Virus record (IMG/VR): IMGVR_UViG_3300043409_001550
Coordinates: 1 to 35,861 of that record
Strand: one strand, 5' to 3'
Length of the DNA stretch: 35,861 nucleotides
Source of the DNA: a virus
Shown here: positions 32,618 through 35,861 of the stretch, one piece after another
Layout of the letters: each line of letters starts with the position of its first letter
How positions within the stretch are numbered: the stretch's first letter is position 1
Made by a program: the position numbers and the translations under genes
Notes under the pieces: generated by a model
Database searches by the model: none
What the model was told of the DNA's origin: nothing
What the model saw: only the letters and a program-made list of their open reading frames with translations

Positions 32618-33895
32618 CTAAGATTTATTTTCTAAGTTGTACTGATCAATAATTGCTTGCGGATAATCTACAAACACTTTTGCGTAGTCTAAAGTCTTAA
32701 CGAAATAGCCCACACGGTTTTTAAAGTTACCTTCTGCCGTAGGGTATTCACCTTTGTCGTTAACCTTAGCCGTTGGAAAACCAGTATGACCATGAGCTTT
32801 ATCATCTGGGTTTGTATGAACAAACGGACACCAAGGTTGCGGCTGACTAAGCAAATATTTCTTATCGCAATCGTTCTTAATTGATTGTGACGACGCTGTT
32901 GCCTTTAGGCCTTTAGGGAATGCAATGCCTACGCGTTTACAAACACGCATAGTTAGCGCGGTGACAGTCAGCGCACAATACGGCCAACCAATACGACCAC
33001 CAGCTTCTTTAATGATTTTATCAATACGTCCACCATTGTCCGTATTTGTGCCAGTTTCTACGGCGCCATTAATTAAAGAAAATTCTTCGGCAAACATTTG
33101 CTCAATTTTTTCGCGTGTGATCTTCGGAGTAACTTCTGGCTTTGGCTCTGTAACGACCGGAGCGGGTGCCTGTGGCTCTTGATCGGGTAAACTACCGAGA
33201 TAGTCTAGGGCCATAATAATTGCGGCAACACCAGGGCGTTTAACGACTTTTTCAGGGTCCCAAACGTGGTCTTTCGGGTAGCCACCTTTTTCTTCAGACA
33301 AATTTGTGAAGCCAAAAACATAAGGCGAATAGACACCATGCTTACGGTAACCTAGGCCGTTATATTTTTCAGCAAATTGAAGTTGAGCAGCAAAGGTCCA
33401 GTTAGAAACTTTGTCAGAGCCTTCGCGCTTAAGAGCATCAATAGCCGAATCAATCCAGGTTTTAAATGGGCCAACGCCTACAGGAACGATGCGCGATTTA
33501 ATATTTAACGGCTCACCGTTGTGAAGCATACAAGTAAAATCAAGTGACGCCTCTTTGTGGTGAATTGCAGCCACGAGCTTCCAAGGTACGCCCGTCATAA
33601 CTTCTACTTGAGCATACTGATATTTATTCTTTAGAATTTTTAAAACGATGTCTTTTAAATACGATCTTTTGTTTTCTTCTGTGTCGACCTCTACGATTGC
33701 AGCTAGCAACTCGAAGTTAGGTGCTTCAGGTGTAGACTTAGCTCCTGGCTGAACCACTGGCTCAGCTGGCTTAATGTCAACTGGGGGTTTAATGTCAACA
33801 GGCGCTTGCGGTTCTGGTTGTTTTGGTGCTTCTACTGATGCAGAAGTTTTCTTCTTGCCGAAAATTGCGGCGAATAGGTCTTTAAGCCAATCCAT
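32618..33895 (-). CDS. Two-domain endolysin: lysozyme-like plus CHAP-like amidase
   Basis: 425 residues. An amphipathic start (MDWLKDLFAAIFGKKK) and a proline-rich linker with repeats (PVDIKPPVDIKP) lead to residues 75-235, which match phage lysozyme-like domains: AAIHHKEASLDF with the likely catalytic Glu115, LHNGEPL, and YNGLGYRKHGVYSPYVFGFT. A second proline-rich linker precedes residues 270-415, CHAP-like: ETGTNTDNGGRIDKI, Cys307 in WPYCALTV and His370 in AHGHTGF. It would cleave both glycan and peptide bonds. No classic signal peptide. It is the first large gene of the late operon, next to terL, which is unusual. Confidence 0.8.
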   Translation of the reverse strand: MDWLKDLFAAIFGKKKTSASVEAPKQPEPQAPVDIKPPVDIKPAEPVVQPGAKSTPEAPNFELLAAIVEVDTEENKRSYLKDIVLKILKNKYQYAQVEVMTGVPWKLVAAIHHKEASLDFTCMLHNGEPLNIKSRIVPVGVGPFKTWIDSAIDALKREGSDKVSNWTFAAQLQFAEKYNGLGYRKHGVYSPYVFGFTNLSEEKGGYPKDHVWDPEKVVKRPGVAAIIMALDYLGSLPDQEPQAPAPVVTEPKPEVTPKITREKIEQMFAEEFSLINGAVETGTNTDNGGRIDKIIKEAGGRIGWPYCALTVTALTMRVCKRVGIAFPKGLKATASSQSIKNDCDKKYLLSQPQPWCPFVHTNPDDKAHGHTGFPTAKVNDKGEYPTAEGNFKNRVGYFVKTLDYAKVFVDYPQAIIDQYNLENKS

Positions 33896-33957
33896 TTTAT
33901 CCTCGCTTTACTTTTAGTCTTTGATGACTAATTTCTTCGAGGACTTCTTGTTTTATG

Positions 33958-34104
33958 TTAGTCGATAAAAATCTGATTTAATCGGCGAAATTTAAAATCG
34001 TTAAACTTCTTAAGTTCGCCTTGTTGATTCGCTCCAAGGTTGTAACCAATAGAAAACGCTAGCACACAAACATTAAGCATAACGCCGAAAACTAGCCATT
34101 CCAC
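33958..34104 (-). CDS. 48-residue membrane protein, possible holin
   Basis: From GTG 34104 to TAA 33958. The product starts MEWLVFGVMLNVCVLAFSIG, one hydrophobic span, followed by a polar, basic tail (KKFNDFKFRRLNQ). It lies 62 bases ahead of the endolysin gene, the classic place for a holin, though a single short span would make it pinholin-like or an accessory. A 20-base direct repeat and a 15-codon reading frame overlap its start region. Ribosome-binding site is weak (GAG six bases before). A real gene is likely from the hydrophobic pattern; the role is inferred from place. Confidence 0.55.
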   Translation of the reverse strand: MEWLVFGVMLNVCVLAFSIGYNLGANQQGELKKFNDFKFRRLNQIFID

Positions 34105-34116
34105 TTATAGCTCATT

Positions 34117-34136
34117 TCTTTTGTGGTTAGTTTAGT
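34117..34136. repeat. Direct repeat, copy 1 (20 bp)
   Basis: TCTTTTGTGGTTAGTTTAGT, identical to the sequence at 34296-34315. On the minus strand it lies just upstream of the start of the 48-residue membrane protein gene. It codes most of a short peptide (MTKLTTKEMSYKWNG, frame 34139-34092), whose ATG overlaps the stop of the 49-residue gene. Confidence 0.9.
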
Positions 34137-34285
34137 CATTTGAGTTGTCCTGCGTTGAAAATGATTTTAAAGGCAACCTTAACTCTAAGAACAAAAGAAG
34201 AGTTGCCGCTAATTATTACTGCTCTTATTTCACCATCGCTTGAAGGCGTTAAAGTTATTTCATCACCAAATTTAAAATTACCCAT
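34136..34285 (-). CDS. 49-residue hypothetical protein
   Basis: From ATG 34285 to TGA 34136. AGAGGGG sits seven bases before the start, a strong site. The product (MGNFKFGDEITLTPSSDGE, then IRAVIISGNSSFVLRVKVAF) alternates like a small beta barrel or SH3-like fold, with no signal or membrane span. Similar tiny beta proteins occur in phage accessory regions, but I recognise no family. A 14-codon reading frame ends immediately before its ATG, and the stop overlaps the next short frame, so coupling is likely. Confidence 0.6.
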   Translation of the reverse strand: MGNFKFGDEITLTPSSDGEIRAVIISGNSSFVLRVKVAFKIIFNAGQLK

Positions 34286-34295
34286 CTACAACCCC

Positions 34296-34315
34296 TCTTT
34301 TGTGGTTAGTTTAGT
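34296..34315. repeat. Direct repeat, copy 2 (20 bp)
   Basis: Second identical copy of the 20-base element, 179 bases from the first. On the minus strand it lies inside a 14-codon frame (MEYMKTKLTTKEGL, 34330-34286) that stops directly before the 49-residue gene. Both copies thus precede a gene start and code the shared peptide TKLTTKE in a short leader frame. Confidence 0.9.
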
Positions 34316-34339
34316 TTTCATATATTCCATTTTGCTTCG

Positions 34340-34561
34340 TTAAAAATCTTTGTGAAACTCGACAATTTTTGGAGACTCTTGATCTACCTGATATTGCCAT
34401 TTTATATATTCCCTTTGCGAAGTTCCCATGCATCCACATTCACGACCATTACAGCAATAATATTCATCTAGTTCGACATTCCAAACTTGTTCCTTCCATG
34501 CTTTAAAATTATCTATTAAAGAAACAAATAAAACCTTTAGCTTAAACTTTAAATCATTCAT
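34340..34561 (-). CDS. Small cysteine-containing hypothetical protein
   Basis: 73 residues. Helical start (LKFKLKVLFVSLIDNFKAWK), a cysteine cluster YYCCNGRECGCMG in the middle and a polar end. The four close cysteines could bind zinc or an iron-sulphur cluster, but no family is recognised. It has an excellent ribosome-binding site (AAGGGGG) inside the end of the upstream gene, with an ATGA overlap. It is one of several small genes between the late promoter and the endolysin. Confidence 0.65.
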   Translation of the reverse strand: MNDLKFKLKVLFVSLIDNFKAWKEQVWNVELDEYYCCNGRECGCMGTSQREYIKWQYQVDQESPKIVEFHKDF

Positions 34562-34899
34562 TCAGCACCCCCTTGTGATTTATCAGAACGGACCAAAGAT
34601 AAAGTTTGCTTTGCTTTAGTTCCCAACTCTTCATCACCATACGTTTGTTCATTTAATTCATAGCATTTGTACTCGACAGAGTAGTTTCGGCCTTCATCTA
34701 CAAGACTGTAGTTCGATTTAAGAGAGTAAAACTCCAAAGCTTTTATGCAAATATCTAGCTTGGATTGAAGCTCTTCAATACGCTTGTCCTTAGCTTCTAA
34801 GGCTTTTTGAAGTTCCATTATTTTTCTAAAATGAGCCGTATTGTCAGCCCTGCATTCTTCATACGCCTCGAATAATCTTAAGCTATCTAAACCTTTCAC
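34558..34899 (-). CDS. Coiled-coil accessory phage protein
   Basis: About 113 residues. A central coiled coil (IMELQKALEAKDKRIEELQS) is followed by LDICIKALEFYS and, near the end, GTKAKQTLSLVRSD. This 'coiled coil, then AL..Y, then G.KAK..L' pattern is common in accessory proteins of Ead/Ea22 type in phages, whose function is poorly known. I prefer the GTG at 34899, with AGGG eight bases before; a GTG at 34908 overlaps that site. It starts at the stop of the 30-residue gene. Confidence 0.65.
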   Translation of the reverse strand: MKGLDSLRLFEAYEECRADNTAHFRKIMELQKALEAKDKRIEELQSKLDICIKALEFYSLKSNYSLVDEGRNYSVEYKCYELNEQTYGDEELGTKAKQTLSLVRSDKSQGGAE

Positions 34900-34988
34900 A
34901 CTAACCACCCTACTTTAATTAAGAACAACACTAATGCTTGAGCTGCGACTAACAATAAAAGAAATGATAAAACTTCACGGAATGTCAT
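34896..34988 (-). CDS. 30-residue membrane peptide
   Basis: From ATG 34988 to TGA 34896. Product begins MTFREVLSFLLLLVAAQALV and is a single hydrophobic helix almost from end to end. The ATG overlaps the stop of the cysteine-rich gene as ATGA, and the stop overlaps the next GTG start. Such tight linking on both sides supports a real gene. It could be a small membrane toxin or holin-type helper, or simply a regulatory peptide. Confidence 0.5.
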   Translation of the reverse strand: MTFREVLSFLLLLVAAQALVLFLIKVGWLV

Positions 34989-35182
34989 CTTAAGCTTTCG
35001 TTTATCCAGTTAATATAAGACCGGGTGTAGCCACCGCGCTCGTTGTAATCAGAGTCACCACGGTCGTCTTCTTGTTCTTCTTGTTCGTGATCGCAGTCAT
35101 CACACTCGTGTTCGATACAATGAAAGCATGGCGCAGAAAAATGGCAAGAACAGCCAGCGCACTCTTGATCTACTTTGCACAT
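34985..35182 (-). CDS. Cysteine-rich small protein with CxxC pairs
   Basis: 65 residues. The first 32 carry eight cysteines and several histidines, with three CxxC pairs (CAGC, CFHC, CDDC), a strong hint of one or two bound zinc ions. An acidic run (EQEEQEDDRGD) and a polar C-terminus (GYTRSYINWINE) follow. ATG 35182 has AAAGGGGG at good spacing; a longer frame to 35212 would start inside a leader stem. It is the first gene after the predicted late promoter and structured leader. No family is recognised; it could be a regulator or a host-takeover protein. Confidence 0.7.
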   Translation of the reverse strand: MCKVDQECAGCSCHFSAPCFHCIEHECDDCDHEQEEQEDDRGDSDYNERGGYTRSYINWINESLR

Positions 35183-35205
35183 AGAACCCCCTTTGAAAAA
35201 AATCA

Positions 35206-35369
35206 CCCACACCTGGTCGGCTTGCGCCTTTCATATCCCGAAAGAAACGTAGTGTGGGCGAAGTGAGAAGAGGCTAACACTCCGCTTTCGCAGTATCATC
35301 AGATCAACGACCTCGAGATCGTTATCATCAACCCCGCCTCGACTCAAATCACCCATGCAAGTCGGGGTT
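35206..35369 (-). promoter_or_regulatory. Structured 5' leader of the late operon
   Basis: Several stems are visible on the minus strand. CCCACAC/GTGTGGG (35252-35258 with 35206-35212) closes a 39-base interior that holds CTTTC/GAAAG and a GCAA-capped mini stem, and is followed after three bases by seven T. Upstream lie a GAAA-capped 4-bp stem (35282-35293), a 7-bp stem with a UCGA loop (35306-35323) and an AACCCCG/CGGGGTT stem (35330-35336 with 35363-35369). The 35306 stem has a G.U pair only on the minus strand. An attenuator, antitermination site or riboswitch is possible; no known class recognised. Confidence 0.45.
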
Positions 35370-35377
35370 CTAACATC

Positions 35378-35398
35378 AATTACAGGGACAATGTAATT
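35378..35398. promoter_or_regulatory. Dyad operator candidate over the late promoter
   Basis: AATTACA and TGTAATT, a perfect 7-bp inverted repeat with 7 bp between, overlap the predicted -10 box and the start of transcription. A repressor bound here would block the late promoter. It differs from the GTAC operators, so a different regulator, perhaps the PAS-type protein, could act here; that is inference. As an RNA hairpin it has no T run on the minus strand. Confidence 0.45.
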
Positions 35399-35423
35399 TT
35401 ATGACTAACATGAGTGATCTCAA
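35396..35423 (-). promoter_or_regulatory. Predicted sigma70-like late promoter
   Basis: On the minus strand TTGAGA (35423-35418) and TAAAAT (35401-35396) each match the sigma70 consensus in five of six positions, spaced 16 bp. It would start transcription near 35389, about 205 bases ahead of the first gene of the long leftward operon. It is the best promoter-like sequence I noticed in the window. Confidence 0.55.
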
Positions 35424-35466
35424 TCGAAGGTCTTAAAAACCTAAACCACAAATGACAGCTTGTAAA

Positions 35467-35754
35467 CTATTTTTGTATATCTTTAATTTTTGAAAGCAGA
35501 TAGGCGTATTGGTCCTTGCTTGCAAGGCCCTGCTTAACATCTATCCAATGATAATCTAGATCAGGATAGTTTTTATCAAGAATGAGCGGGACGTCTATAT
35601 CTGGGCTTATAAATACGTTAGCCCCGAGGTCGATTGCCTTTTCAATCCAAAGTTCGTCTGGCTCGTTATCGGCACGCAAGACGACTTCGAAGCGAATTTC
35701 GAGCTTGTCGACCGTACGTTTTGAAATTTGATTATCACAGGCGATTTTTATCAC
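35467..35754 (-). CDS. PIN-like domain protein (DUF5615-type pattern)
   Basis: 95 residues. The pattern resembles small PIN-like nucleases: MIKIACDN with Asp7, ADNEPDELWIEKAIDLGANV with acidic residues around 29-42, and FISPDIDVPLILD with Asp52 and Asp54. Such domains cut RNA and often act as toxins, but no antitoxin gene is beside it. It starts at a GTG lying in an 11-bp hairpin and without a clear ribosome-binding site. It is separated from the late operon by the predicted promoter and is transcribed from the right. The family call is by pattern only. Confidence 0.55.
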   Translation of the reverse strand: MIKIACDNQISKRTVDKLEIRFEVVLRADNEPDELWIEKAIDLGANVFISPDIDVPLILDKNYPDLDYHWIDVKQGLASKDQYAYLLSKIKDIQK

Positions 35755-35760
35755 CTGTGA
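35735..35760 (-). promoter_or_regulatory. Inverted repeat over the start codon of the PIN-like gene
   Basis: TCACAGGTGAT and ATCGCCTGTGA on the minus strand form an 11-bp stem with a four-base loop. The one mismatch becomes a U.G pair in the minus-strand RNA. The GTG start codon (35754-35752) lies in the 5' arm, so the hairpin would hide it. It could also be a DNA operator dyad. Confidence 0.5.
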
Positions 35761-35861
35761 GTTTTCGTGTTTTCTTTAACTTGTGTTAGTCGGCTATACG
35801 CTGGCGGCTTAACTCTAGAGTCTTCTTTGTGTAATTTAGAACCCAAGATTTTTGACACTTC

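Noticed and set aside
34140-34343. Rightward open frame of 67 codons
   Set aside because: The minus strand codes a 49-residue protein with a strong ribosome-binding site over the same bases.
35072-35266. Rightward open frame with a hydrophobic start
   Set aside because: It is antisense to the cysteine-rich gene, whose start and ribosome-binding site are much better; the hydrophobic look comes from the complementary acidic codons.
1-35861. Idea that the window is a circular genome opened inside int, so that the right end continues the integrase
   Set aside because: Joining the last minus-strand bases to the int frame gives only about 26 more codons (starting KKCQKSW) before a stop, with no H-x-x-R box or catalytic tyrosine. 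The ends are not shown to be adjacent.
35761-35861. Search of the right edge for a tRNA, attachment site or gene
   Set aside because: No tRNA-like fold, no repeat of a sequence near the int end and no open frame with a start was found.
1-35861. CRISPR arrays, insertion sequences, tRNA or rRNA genes
   Set aside because: No regularly spaced repeats, no transposase motifs and no tRNA-like or rRNA sequence were seen on either strand.

Overview
The window looks like most of a temperate tailed-phage genome, either a prophage or a phage contig. The virion would be a myovirus with a contractile tail. Its morphogenesis genes follow the gene order of phage Mu: terminase, portal, F-like head protein, protease/scaffold, decoration protein, capsid, head-tail joining genes, sheath, tube, chaperone, tape measure, circularisation protein, hub, spike, wedge proteins and fibres. 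No Mu transposase genes are seen. Lysogeny instead uses a tyrosine integrase, and recombination uses a RecE-like nuclease with a RecT annealase. The genome is therefore a mosaic of Mu-type virion genes and an integrase/RecET module. The host must be Gram-negative, since there is a lipoprotein with a lipobox and a spanin-like pair. The species cannot be told from the sequence. The base composition is AT-leaning, and GTG and TTG starts are common.

Left arm (1-4.2 kb). A leftward early operon carries recE-like, recT, a coiled-coil protein, a small protein, an excisionase-like protein and int, which is cut by the window edge after 216 residues. A rightward Cro/CI-like HTH gene diverges from it at 3656. 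Between them, at 3595-3628, lie four GTAC cores spaced exactly 10 bp apart, the best operator candidate in the window.

Late region (35.4 kb down to about 4.3 kb, all leftward). A good sigma70-like promoter (35396-35423) is overlapped by a perfect dyad. It would drive a leader rich in hairpins and then a run of very small genes, several of them under 60 codons. Next come a two-domain endolysin, the head genes, the tail and baseplate genes, and three large fibre or receptor-type proteins, one with a Sec signal peptide. The operon ends with a group of small membrane proteins, a permuted papain-like protein, a lipoprotein, RusA, and an HTH regulator with a PAS-like C-terminal domain. A terminator follows the capsid gene and another lies between the fibre genes.

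Right end. A PIN-like protein gene (35467-35754) starts at a GTG codon inside an 11-bp hairpin. The last 100 bases hold nothing I can assign.

Notable gaps: no small terminase subunit, replication initiator, helicase or Mu transposase is recognisable. The strongest leads for unusual biology are the 10-bp-phased operator, the -1 frameshift site in the tail chaperone gene, the nested scaffold start, the exported fibre protein, the structured late leader with a repeated short leader peptide, and the PAS-type regulator.
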